From Hofstenia miamia (lineage: Eukaryota > Xenacoelomorpha > Acoela > Hofsteniidae): 64,000 nt of DNA. The notes under the pieces were generated by a model. It did not search any database, was not told where the DNA came from, and was given only the letters and a program-made list of their open reading frames with translations. This document shows, piece after piece, positions 60,001 to 62,036 of the stretch. The translations under genes and the position numbers were made by a program. Every line of letters starts with the position of its first letter. Position 1 is the stretch's first letter. The stretch is from assembly GCA_900660155.1 (NCBI GenBank), contig CABFPE010000053.1:459368-523367 (forward strand). The letters are read 5' to 3'.

Positions 60001-62036
60001 GCTGAGTCCCCGTTGATTGACTCTGCTAGGCTGCTAACAACCTCTCTCGCATTTCTTGAATGAGTGCACGATGTGGTCAAAGTGGAAAACAGTTGAGACT
60101 CCCCCAGAGTAACACCCATTAACCACTGCACATCAAGTACAAGCCGTTTCTCCCAACACTGACTCTTGCGTGCACTGACAACGTGGCCATTTCCTTCAGG
60201 AACAATTGATGCTTTTGTCATACTAAGCTCTAGGAANATCGAGCCTAAGTACTTAAACTCTGATACGAATTCAATGTTCTTTCCAGAGACATGAACTCTA
60301 TCAGACGTTCTTTCCGATGCTTTTGATAACCACATGCACTTGGTCTTTGGTACAGAGATATTAATACCTAGTGGCACTAGAACTGTAACTAGGCCATCTA
60401 GATAGCTCTGTATTTGTTCCTCGGACCGGCCGAAAAGACAGAGATCGTCAGCATACTCTATGTGCTTAAGTTCCACTTCCCCTTGTCCAAAGAAAGAGTT
60501 AAAAACAATTCCTTTGGGGGTTCCATGGAGTCCCTCACAGATCAGAAAGTGGAAAAGGAGGTTAAATAAGTACGGGCCGAGGACACATCCTTGTCGGACT
60601 CCACGCTCAAGTTTAAAACTTACTTGTGGACGTTCGCCGCGAATGTGTGCTATCGGTGTGTCATGCAAAGACTTAATGATCGCAATTATCCGTTTTGGTA
60701 CGCCTATTGCTAATAGACACTGCCAAATTACTGGCCTTGGTACGGAATCAAAGGCCTTTTGCAAGTAGTGTTTTTTCCACTGATCCCATGCGAAGTGCAA
60801 AAAGGTTTTCCAGGGCTGAAAAAAAGACTGTTAATCTACCTCAGCCAAATGTAATTGCGAAATATAATGCGGGAATGGGAGGTACTGATCGAATGGACGA
60901 AAATGTAGCAAAGTACAGAATTGGCATTCGTGGCAAAAAGTGGTACTGGCCTTTGCTCACTTGGTTAATTGATATTTCTGTTCAAAATGCATGGCAATTA
61001 TACCGCGTTTCCCACCAATCAAGAAAAGACATACCTCAATTACATTTCAGGCGTGAAATTGTGACCTCATATATGAAGACATTTGGAATACCTCCATCTG
61101 TTGGTGGTCGTCCAAAGAAATTAAGGATTTGAGGTTTGAACACTCGCTTTGATTCAATTGGGCATTTTATTTCTCCCTGTAATAGAAGAAGATGTGGTGC
61201 TGAAAACTGCAATCGTACTATTTGTACTCAATACATAAAGCGTGATATTGGTTTATGCGTGCAATGCTTTGCATCCTACCATGTGGAGTAGGCTCATTTT
61301 CAGTAATTTGTAAATATATTTTTAGAAGAAGGATGTGTCTTTATAATGCTTTTTTAAAATTGTTATACCTTTTGAGCCTAGCGTGATCATATGATCACAG
61401 CTATAAATGTGAACTCCCTAACTAACTGAGAAACTAAATTTCCCTAAAACCATCATTTTACATAATATTAATATTAAGTAACTTATTTTAATGTATTGTA
61501 AAAAAAAACAAAACTTCGTCCTTAATGGGTTAACATCAAAAGTCCGAAGACTAAAAAAGACGTACAAAGGATAATGGGCTTCATTAACTATTACAGTTCA
61601 TTCATACCAAATATTGCTCAAAAAACAAATAAGATAACAGCGTTGCTAAAANTTTTACATAATATTAATATTAAGTAACTTATTTTAATGTATTGTAAAA
61701 AAAACAAAACTTCGTCCTTAATGGGTTAACGAAATACCAAGCTTTAGCACATACTTTAAAAATATTTTGTTTTGGTAATTTTGCATTACGAACCAGAATT
61801 GAAAAATTACTGTGTACACAATCATCTCAGTTAGAAGTTAGCTCTGAAAACCCAAAGCAGTTAAGGCATATATAGAAACCTTCCTATTAATTCCCAAATC
61901 CAAGACTCTGGGAAGAATATACGTTTGCTATTCGCAGACTGTGACTTTTTCCGGATAATTGGTTTTGAATAACTTTTCTTAGAGAATCTCACAGTATTAT
62001 GATCGTTGATTCGAAAAGCTATATACCTAGGTCTGA
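17867..62036 (-). CDS. A2M/TEP gene 2, locus (multi-exon, exons listed separately)
   Basis: A secreted thioester protein of the alpha-2-macroglobulin family, read from 62036 down to 17867. Exons in order: one of three alternative bait-region exons; post-bait macroglobulin exons 50409-50529, 49680-49793, 46996-47235 and 46692-46839; thioester domain 46462-46644, 41161-41242, 39580-39733, 39234-39498 and 26725-27077; receptor-binding region 25935-26107, 19319-19484 and 17867-17969. All junctions are GT-AG, and the phases join without error from the bait exons to 17867. The thioester Cys and Gln (GCGEQ) and a C3-like catalytic His are present. In this family protease cleavage of the bait exposes the thioester, which bonds covalently to the target. 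The macroglobulin domains before the bait, and the signal peptide, lie beyond 64000. The final exon below 17867 is not resolved. The 26725 donor (gtcggt) is weak. The longest intron (27078-39233) holds Tc1 and Penelope elements. Confidence 0.9.
19319..19484 (-). CDS. A2M/TEP gene 2, exon: receptor-binding domain core
   Basis: Reads [20 protein letters not shown], then [20 protein letters not shown] and NNLALYFDT. It aligns residue by residue with gene 1 exon 3306-3471 (PLGMVIVTMDMLSGLDFDVNNAV). Both are 166 bp with the same phases. The acceptor is CCTTTTAG and the donor is GTTAGT. Confidence 0.9.
20907..20938. repeat. TA microsatellite
   Basis: About 16 TA units. It is directly followed by CAGAGGCGTAGCTAGAA, a hAT-like end. 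Confidence 0.95.
21089..21660 (-). pseudogene. hAT (ZMYM1/TTF-type) transposase, C-terminal relic
   Basis: The open part 21089-21301 reads [20 protein letters not shown], then [20 protein letters not shown]. This is the hAT dimerisation domain (SNANAERSF...LRSTMTE.RL..L..M.I). Upstream on the same strand, 21380-21630 gives [20 protein letters not shown]. Stops separate the parts. A CAGAGGCGTAGCTAG sequence at 20939 may be one end of the parent element. Confidence 0.8.
22392..23089. mobile_element. hAT-type nonautonomous element with perfect 8-bp target duplication
   Basis: Starts CAGAGTTGTAACAGGCC and ends with its complement (GGCCCTGTTACAACTCTG, one extra base). Both sides carry AGGCTGAC (22384-22391 and 23090-23097). 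It is 698 bp, with GGCCGGGACCGGCCC-rich ends and an AT-rich interior. No transposase. Located in the gene 2 intron between exons 19319-19484 and 25935-26107. Confidence 0.9.
23450..23690. repeat. Diverged tandem repeat, period near 100 bp
   Basis: Successive blocks share the order GACGCAGGTTTGGGAGAA / GCCGCAGGTTCCAGAGAA, then CGTCA, then an ATATTTGAGC / ATATTTAAGAGC block, then TTCACACA / TTTACACAC. Two clear copies and a partial third. No function evident. Confidence 0.5.
24226..24334. repeat. Tandem 54-bp duplication with a hairpin in each unit
   Basis: ATTACAGTCATATATTTTGA then CTGAACGTGTATTGC, continuing to TAGTTTGCGG, occurs twice head to tail with virtually no difference. Each unit holds CAGTCA-TATATTT-TGACTG, a 6-bp stem hairpin. 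Confidence 0.8.
24499..25449 (-). mobile_element. maT-like mariner transposon (transposase pseudogene)
   Basis: The transposase starts [20 protein letters not shown] (25449) with a helix-turn-helix, then [20 protein letters not shown]. The first catalytic Asp is in [14 protein letters not shown] (about 25070). [17 protein letters not shown] follows. The second is in [11 protein letters not shown], and the third in [11 protein letters not shown]. It ends [13 protein letters not shown] at 24499. The spacing between the last two Asp is about 37-38 residues, as in the maT clade (DD37D), allowing for frameshifts near 24720 and 24780. A further shift near 25200 breaks the N-terminal part. TA runs flank both sides. 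Confidence 0.85.
25546..25880. mobile_element. Possible short inverted-repeat element
   Basis: Starts GGACGCATTGCACCACC; the complement of its end is GGACGCGGGTGCGGTGCAG. Both ends are rich in CCGCACC-type motifs, unlike the AT-rich middle. No clear target duplication. It lies 55 bp from the gene 2 exon at 25935. Confidence 0.4.
25935..26107 (-). CDS. A2M/TEP gene 2, exon: start of receptor-binding region
   Basis: Reads [20 protein letters not shown], then [20 protein letters not shown] and [24 protein letters not shown] matches gene 1 GKGRLSATITVSYNE. It is 173 bp, the same as gene 1 exon 3094-3266. Acceptor CTATTTAG, donor GTAGGC. A naive ORF call misses it because it lacks an ATG start. 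Confidence 0.87.
26725..27077 (-). CDS. A2M/TEP gene 2, exon: second half of thioester domain
   Basis: Reads [20 protein letters not shown], then [40 protein letters not shown] and [20 protein letters not shown]. It is the counterpart of gene 1 exon 294-643 (353 versus 350 bp). The first codon (Glu) is completed from the last G of exon 39234-39498. Acceptor TTTTTAG; donor GTCGGT is weak compared with GTAAAG in gene 1. Confidence 0.9.
27078..29157. other. Intron of A2M gene 2, left part
   Basis: AT-rich, with TA runs at 27581-27612 and 28963-29012. No conserved coding segment or terminal repeats seen. Confidence 0.55.
28963..29012. repeat. TA microsatellite
   Basis: About 25 TA units. Confidence 0.95.
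29158..30157. other. Assembly gap, exactly 1000 N
   Basis: One thousand N, nominal scaffold gap inside the large gene 2 intron. Confidence 0.99.
30158..30431 (-). CDS. N-terminal part of an ORF1-like protein, cut by gap
   Basis: Begins [20 protein letters not shown] (ATG at 30431), then [20 protein letters not shown] and [20 protein letters not shown]. It is Ser-rich with a heptad-like L..L..S..L coiled coil and noticeably less AT-rich than its surroundings. This resembles the start of a LINE ORF1 or gag-like protein more than a host gene, but no RNA-binding domain is visible before the gap. Identity uncertain. Confidence 0.45.
30432..32800. other. Intron of A2M gene 2, no feature seen
   Basis: AT-rich; no coding match or repeats recognised. 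Confidence 0.5.
32885..33133. mobile_element. Short hAT-type element
   Basis: Starts CAGTGGCGTACGCAAGC; the complement of its end is TAGGGGCGTACGCAGGG. The flanks are CTTATAAC (32877-32884) and CCTATAAC (33134-33141), an 8-bp duplication with one mismatch. 249 bp. Just outside it, 32803-32836 (CAGAGGCGCACCCAGAGG then a G-run) looks like one end of a second element of the same style. Confidence 0.75.
33661..33945. repeat. 142-bp duplication joined by a single N
   Basis: 33662-33803 and 33805-33946 are nearly identical (TATGAAC.ACAAGTAACCCT onwards) and separated by one N at 33804. This is an unresolved overlap in the assembly rather than a biological repeat. Confidence 0.8.
34901..36233 (-). 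mobile_element. Tc1-family transposon with both terminal inverted repeats
   Basis: The left end CAGTACGCGACAGCAAGTTG and the complement of the right end CAGTGTGCGACAGCAAGTTG continue as matching repeats for 26 bp with two mismatches. TA borders both ends (34899-34900 and 36234-36235). Total 1333 bp, a normal size for Tc1. The left target lies in a TA microsatellite. The right end abuts the Penelope inverted repeat. Confidence 0.93.
35156..36065 (-). pseudogene. Tc1 transposase (DD34E), recently inactivated
   Basis: Starts [20 protein letters not shown] with the paired-like DNA-binding half ([19 protein letters not shown]), then [20 protein letters not shown]. Catalytic residues: Asp in VIWSDET, Asp in [10 protein letters not shown], and Glu 34 residues on in [11 protein letters not shown]. 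It ends [12 protein letters not shown] frameshift near 35770, a disturbed stretch near 35560 and a TGA near 35472 (after [12 protein letters not shown]) are the only lesions seen. Confidence 0.9.
36240..37298. repeat. Left arm of a 1-kb inverted repeat
   Basis: Pairs in reverse complement with 37988-39024. Both arms carry the 3' part of a Penelope-like element with 3' ends facing outward; the spacer is 37299-37987. GTTCATATCAA (39014-39024) pairs with TTGATATGAAC (36240-36250) at the outer edge. Confidence 0.85.
36261..36284 (-). ncRNA. Degraded hammerhead-like motif at Penelope end
   Basis: The minus strand reads CTGACGATGATTTTTAACG. CTGACGA fits the hammerhead core CUGANGA, but the expected GAAA after stem II has decayed to a TAAC-like sequence. 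The right-arm copy (38971-38998) keeps the stem and GAAA but has lost the G of CUGANGA. Penelope-like elements are known to carry hammerhead motifs in their ends. Both copies look inactive. Confidence 0.35.
37433..39024 (+). mobile_element. Penelope-like element, plus-strand copy (frameshifted)
   Basis: [20 protein letters not shown] and [20 protein letters not shown] (37550-37670) are the start of a Penelope reverse transcriptase. [20 protein letters not shown], then [20 protein letters not shown] and YVDDIFAIF (38053 onwards) follow. From 38470 the linker leads to a GIY-YIG-like segment with [20 protein letters not shown] and RANERL. Several frameshifts and stops. Read together with the minus-strand copy, it shows the domain order RT then GIY-YIG endonuclease. 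Confidence 0.87.
37988..39024. repeat. Right arm of the Penelope inverted repeat
   Basis: Reverse complement of 36240-37298, about 1.04 kb, with scattered base and indel differences. It includes the outer non-coding end with a hammerhead-like CTGA..ATGATTTTTAAAATC then GAAAA at 38971-38996. Confidence 0.85.
39234..39498 (-). CDS. A2M/TEP gene 2, exon: thioester domain middle
   Basis: Reads [20 protein letters not shown], then [20 protein letters not shown] and [27 protein letters not shown] corresponds to LTAFVLISL of C3, and [12 protein letters not shown] to the SYTVAIAGYAL helix. Acceptor TGTTTTAG, donor GTTAATG; ends after the first base of a codon. Its 3' neighbour is 12 kb away at 27077. 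Confidence 0.88.
39580..39733 (-). CDS. A2M/TEP gene 2, exon: thioester domain with catalytic His
   Basis: Reads [20 protein letters not shown], then [20 protein letters not shown] and [19 protein letters not shown] aligns with VIHQEMIGG of complement C3, whose His is the catalytic residue that speeds transacylation to hydroxyl groups; human A2M has Asn here. The His codon is at 39592-39594. The Trp-Leu junction (GSTW|LTAFV) is split exactly across the intron. Acceptor TTCTAG, donor GTAAATC. Confidence 0.9.
39734..40739. other. Intron of A2M gene 2, no feature seen
   Basis: AT-rich; no coding match. Confidence 0.5.
40740..41050 (-). pseudogene. Probable mariner transposase relic
   Basis: The minus strand contains [19 protein letters not shown], like the mariner block VILLHDNARPHVA, and ends [19 protein letters not shown] then a stop at about 40750, like the mariner C-terminus W.K.I...G.Y.E. 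Stops and shifts lie between. Family call is by pattern only. Confidence 0.4.
41161..41242 (-). CDS. A2M/TEP gene 2, short exon: thioester domain
   Basis: 82 bp reading [20 protein letters not shown], then DNHGSTW. It matches the family block GYQRQL-Y-H-DGS(Y/F)S-FG...GSTWLTAF. Its first two bases complete Gly (DG|Y) from exon 46462-46644, and its last two start Trp. Acceptor TTTTTAG, donor GTTAGT. It is too short for a standard ORF scan, but phase and homology agree on both sides. Confidence 0.9.
41600..42531 (-). pseudogene. Tc1-like transposase relic
   Basis: From 42531: [20 protein letters not shown], then [20 protein letters not shown] and [20 protein letters not shown] (DNA-binding half). 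[20 protein letters not shown] carries the first Asp (about 42190). Further down, [16 protein letters not shown] (second Asp, about 41930) and [15 protein letters not shown] (third acidic residue, Glu) follow with shifts. AATAACCACC-type wording near 41650 resembles the downstream part of Tc1 elements. No terminal repeats found. Confidence 0.75.
42541..42980. other. Intron of A2M gene 2, no feature seen
   Basis: No coding match or repeat seen. Confidence 0.45.
42987..43575 (+). pseudogene. Possible internally deleted piggyBac remnant
   Basis: 42987-43160 reads [20 protein letters not shown], then [20 protein letters not shown], an acidic stretch like piggyBac N-termini. 43270-43400 reads [18 protein letters not shown], then [18 protein letters not shown], reminiscent of the Cys-rich C-terminal domain. 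The catalytic core is absent. GGGCGTTAATGGG near 43560 contains TTAA and a TIR-like edge. Judged from weak motifs. Confidence 0.35.
43576..46461. other. Intron of A2M gene 2, no feature seen
   Basis: Nearly 3 kb of AT-rich sequence between the two thioester exons 41161-41242 and 46462-46644. No coding match, terminal repeats or RNA gene recognised. Confidence 0.5.
46462..46644 (-). CDS. A2M/TEP gene 2, exon: thioester site (GCGEQ)
   Basis: Reads [20 protein letters not shown], then [20 protein letters not shown] and [26 protein letters not shown] is the intact thioester motif: Cys and Gln (codons within 46574-46588) form the internal bond that covalently traps targets. Acceptor ACTTTTAG, donor GTATACTT. 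The 183 bp start and end in phase with 46692-46839 and 41161-41242. Confidence 0.96.
46692..46839 (-). CDS. A2M/TEP gene 2, exon: segment before thioester domain
   Basis: Reads [20 protein letters not shown], then [20 protein letters not shown] and ISLSG. PEG-Q+ followed by a polar linker corresponds to the CUB-like strand after RVVPEG in A2M proteins; VP.S....+S..GD continues into the thioester exon. Acceptor TTCAG, donor GTAAGG, 148 bp. Confidence 0.88.
46996..47235 (-). CDS. A2M/TEP gene 2, exon: macroglobulin domain after bait (MG7 / CUB start)
   Basis: 80 codons: [20 protein letters not shown], then [20 protein letters not shown] and [20 protein letters not shown], ending IQPIRVV. It continues FNYLDEEIQ of the previous exon, as in human A2M (VLNYLPKCIRVSVQL). 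The repeated IG.L.L.V.A....SD pattern is typical. Acceptor TTTGTAG, donor GTAAGT. Its first Met is internal, not a start. The 5' 142 bp of this exon recur at 48415-48556 in an assembly duplicate. Confidence 0.9.
47951..47975 (+). ncRNA. Candidate hammerhead ribozyme core
   Basis: CTGATGAAGGCTATAGAGCC followed by GAAAC. CTGATGA matches the conserved core, GGCT/AGCC can form stem II with an ATAG loop, and GAAAC follows directly. Such cores occur in the ends of Penelope-like elements and in hammerhead-bearing retroelements. No coding remnant of such an element is adjacent. A TA microsatellite starts 45 bp on. Stems I and III and the cleavage site are not established. Confidence 0.45.
48020..48071. 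repeat. TA microsatellite
   Basis: About 26 TA units. Confidence 0.95.
48415..48976. repeat. 562-bp exact duplicate of 47094-47655, bounded by single Ns
   Basis: Identical to 47094-47655 (end of the 46996-47235 exon plus upstream intron), flanked by N at 48414 and 48977. The 39 bases before the first N (48375-48413) recur after the second (48978-49016). A misplaced gap-filling contig explains this fully. It is not a second exon. Confidence 0.9.
48978..49236 (-). pseudogene. Possible mariner transposase C-terminal relic
   Basis: Minus strand: [20 protein letters not shown], then [20 protein letters not shown] and KQLVLHW. It is similar in order to the mariner tail (PPYSPDLAPSDYHLF, L..HL..K.F, ...GI.KLV.RW). 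It continues below the duplicated insert to about 48332. The call is by pattern and is tentative. Confidence 0.35.
49680..49793 (-). CDS. A2M/TEP gene 2, exon: macroglobulin domain
   Basis: 38 codons: [20 protein letters not shown], then [32 protein letters not shown] is a hallmark of A2M/TEP proteins (human: [21 protein letters not shown]). Acceptor TAATTTAG, donor GTTTGTTC. In phase with both neighbours; too short for an ORF scan. Confidence 0.93.
50409..50529 (-). CDS. A2M/TEP gene 2, exon: macroglobulin domain just after bait
   Basis: Reads [20 protein letters not shown], then [20 protein letters not shown]. It matches the A2M block with [22 protein letters not shown]. Its first base completes a codon begun by AG at the end of each of the three alternative upstream exons, so all three splice into it in frame. 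Acceptor TATTTAG, donor GTAATA. Confidence 0.93.
50530..51059. other. Intron of A2M gene 2, no feature seen
   Basis: No coding match or repeat seen. Confidence 0.45.
51060..51500 (+). pseudogene. Unrecognised coding-like remnant
   Basis: The plus strand reads [20 protein letters not shown], then [20 protein letters not shown] and [20 protein letters not shown]. After a stop and a shift it continues [20 protein letters not shown] and [18 protein letters not shown]. Length and composition look like former protein sequence. I do not recognise the family. It lies in a gene 2 intron, antisense to it, so a decayed mobile or viral insert is likely. Confidence 0.35.
51501..52270. other. Intron of A2M gene 2, no feature seen
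   Basis: AT-rich. The last 60 bases before 52270 (TCAGTTAGAA, CTGAAAACC..) resemble the sequences below the other two bait exons. Confidence 0.5.
52271..52433 (-). CDS. A2M/TEP gene 2, alternative bait-region exon C (last in transcript order)
   Basis: 163 bp: [20 protein letters not shown], then [20 protein letters not shown] and [13 protein letters not shown]. The ending matches (R)TYFPETWIWDL of human A2M, which directly follows the bait region, so the variable basic part before it (ending KPLPSKSRA) is the bait. Acceptor TATTTAG, donor GTTACT. Starts with two bases of a codon and ends with two, like the other copies. Confidence 0.9.
54599..54767 (-). CDS. A2M/TEP gene 2, alternative bait-region exon B
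   Basis: 169 bp: [20 protein letters not shown], then [20 protein letters not shown] and [15 protein letters not shown]. The bait part differs from copies A and C except for KPLPSKSR, shared with C. The last part diverges (FSLIKR instead of WELIGR). Acceptor TGTTTAG, donor GTTTAT. Same phases as A and C. The Met at its start is internal. Confidence 0.87.
54768..55529. other. Intron of A2M gene 2 between bait exons
   Basis: The stretch near 54970-55100 (CAAGAAATAGCATCACAT, AAAACTAATGAC) is similar to sequences above the other two bait exons (about 52965-53030 and 62265-62320). The duplicated unit therefore includes intron sequence. Confidence 0.5.
55530..56770 (+). pseudogene. Unrecognised coding-like remnant, possibly viral or transposon-derived
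   Basis: Open stretch 55628-55930 reads [20 protein letters not shown], then [40 protein letters not shown] and [20 protein letters not shown]. Just upstream in another frame: [20 protein letters not shown]. Further down (56400-56660) a coiled-coil-like part reads [36 protein letters not shown], then [18 protein letters not shown] and [16 protein letters not shown]. The order and composition suggest one decayed reading unit. No family recognised. It is antisense to gene 2 and lies between bait exons A and B. Confidence 0.4.
57270..57362 (+). pseudogene. Ty3/Gypsy pol fragment, left of piggyBac insertion
   Basis: Reads [20 protein letters not shown], then NFSKLSI up to the TTAA. Joined with 61534-61651 across the piggyBac insert it resembles the Gypsy stretch LGH.ITPEGY......I..(F/I)..PKT.KDV. 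Weak alone, supported by the right half. Confidence 0.5.
57379..57394. repeat. piggyBac subterminal palindrome, copy 1
   Basis: GTGATCATATGATCAC, a perfect 16-bp palindrome, five bases after the 12-bp terminal repeat. Identical copies lie at 57728-57743 and 61383-61398, so both ends carry it. Likely transposase binding sites (inference). Confidence 0.75.
58657..59507. repeat. 440-bp tandem duplication inside the transposase
   Basis: 58657-59096 and 59097-59507 share TGGTGCGTAAATTCACCAAG onwards, with scattered differences (TTTGAACTGTAA versus TTTCAACTCTAC). No N at the join. Either a true duplication or two element copies merged. Confidence 0.75.
59511..60800 (-). mobile_element. LINE reverse-transcriptase fragment with C-terminal C2H2 zinc fingers
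   Basis: An almost continuous minus-strand frame from 60800: [20 protein letters not shown], then [20 protein letters not shown] (RT box), [20 protein letters not shown] (YADD catalytic box), [22 protein letters not shown] (single N at 60237), and a C-terminal region with [17 protein letters not shown] and [20 protein letters not shown], two C2H2-type fingers. It ends near 59634. The 5' half (endonuclease, early RT) is missing. It is less AT-rich than its surroundings and sits within the piggyBac transposase between 59507 and 60766. Family not assigned. Confidence 0.87.
61534..61651 (+). pseudogene. Ty3/Gypsy pol fragment, right of piggyBac insertion
   Basis: Reads [20 protein letters not shown], then [18 protein letters not shown]. 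This is the Gypsy motif between reverse transcriptase and RNase H (PKT.K.V..FLGL.NYYR.FIP.....A..L..LLK). Stops at the single N at 61652. Confidence 0.8.
61653..61729. repeat. Second copy of the piggyBac right end after a single N
   Basis: Matches 61456-61533, including CCTTAATGGG and TTAA, but is followed by unrelated sequence (CGAAATACCAAGC...). The join at N 61652 suggests a mis-joined allele or another insertion. Confidence 0.75.
61880..62036 (-). CDS. A2M/TEP gene 2, alternative bait-region exon A (first in transcript order)
   Basis: 157 bp: [20 protein letters not shown], then [19 protein letters not shown] and [12 protein letters not shown]. The bait part is strongly basic and unrelated to copies B and C beyond short pieces. 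The ending [13 protein letters not shown] equals copy C. Acceptor TATTTAG, donor GTTTCT. Same phases as B and C. It has no ATG and no long ORF, so only comparison with the other copies reveals it. Confidence 0.87.

Larger units (their letters stand above)
57842..61291 (+). pseudogene. piggyBac (PGBD-like) transposase, interrupted
   Basis: Starts [20 protein letters not shown]; 57842-58354 is open and includes [20 protein letters not shown] and [20 protein letters not shown]. After TGA and TAG stops it continues [20 protein letters not shown] and [20 protein letters not shown] (first Asp region), [25 protein letters not shown] and a degraded DNLFTG block. A 440-bp part is then repeated, and a LINE fragment follows. 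The C-terminal portion resumes at 60770: [40 protein letters not shown] (third Asp), [18 protein letters not shown], ending in a Cys-rich domain ([25 protein letters not shown]) and TAG at 61289-61291. Confidence 0.88.
57363..61529 (+). mobile_element. piggyBac-family element inserted at TTAA in a Gypsy pol remnant
   Basis: TTAA at 57359-57362 and 61530-61533 flank inverted ends CCCATTAAGGAC. A 16-bp palindrome, GTGATCATATGATCAC, occurs at 57379-57394, 57728-57743 and 61383-61398. The transposase gene runs left to right and contains an internal 440-bp duplication and a nested LINE piece. Different from the element at 10430 in ends and palindrome. It separates bait exons A and B of A2M gene 2. 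Confidence 0.92.

Noticed and set aside
60460-60768. Plus-strand 102-codon ORF
   Set aside because: Antisense of the LINE reverse transcriptase, which has recognisable motifs on the minus strand.
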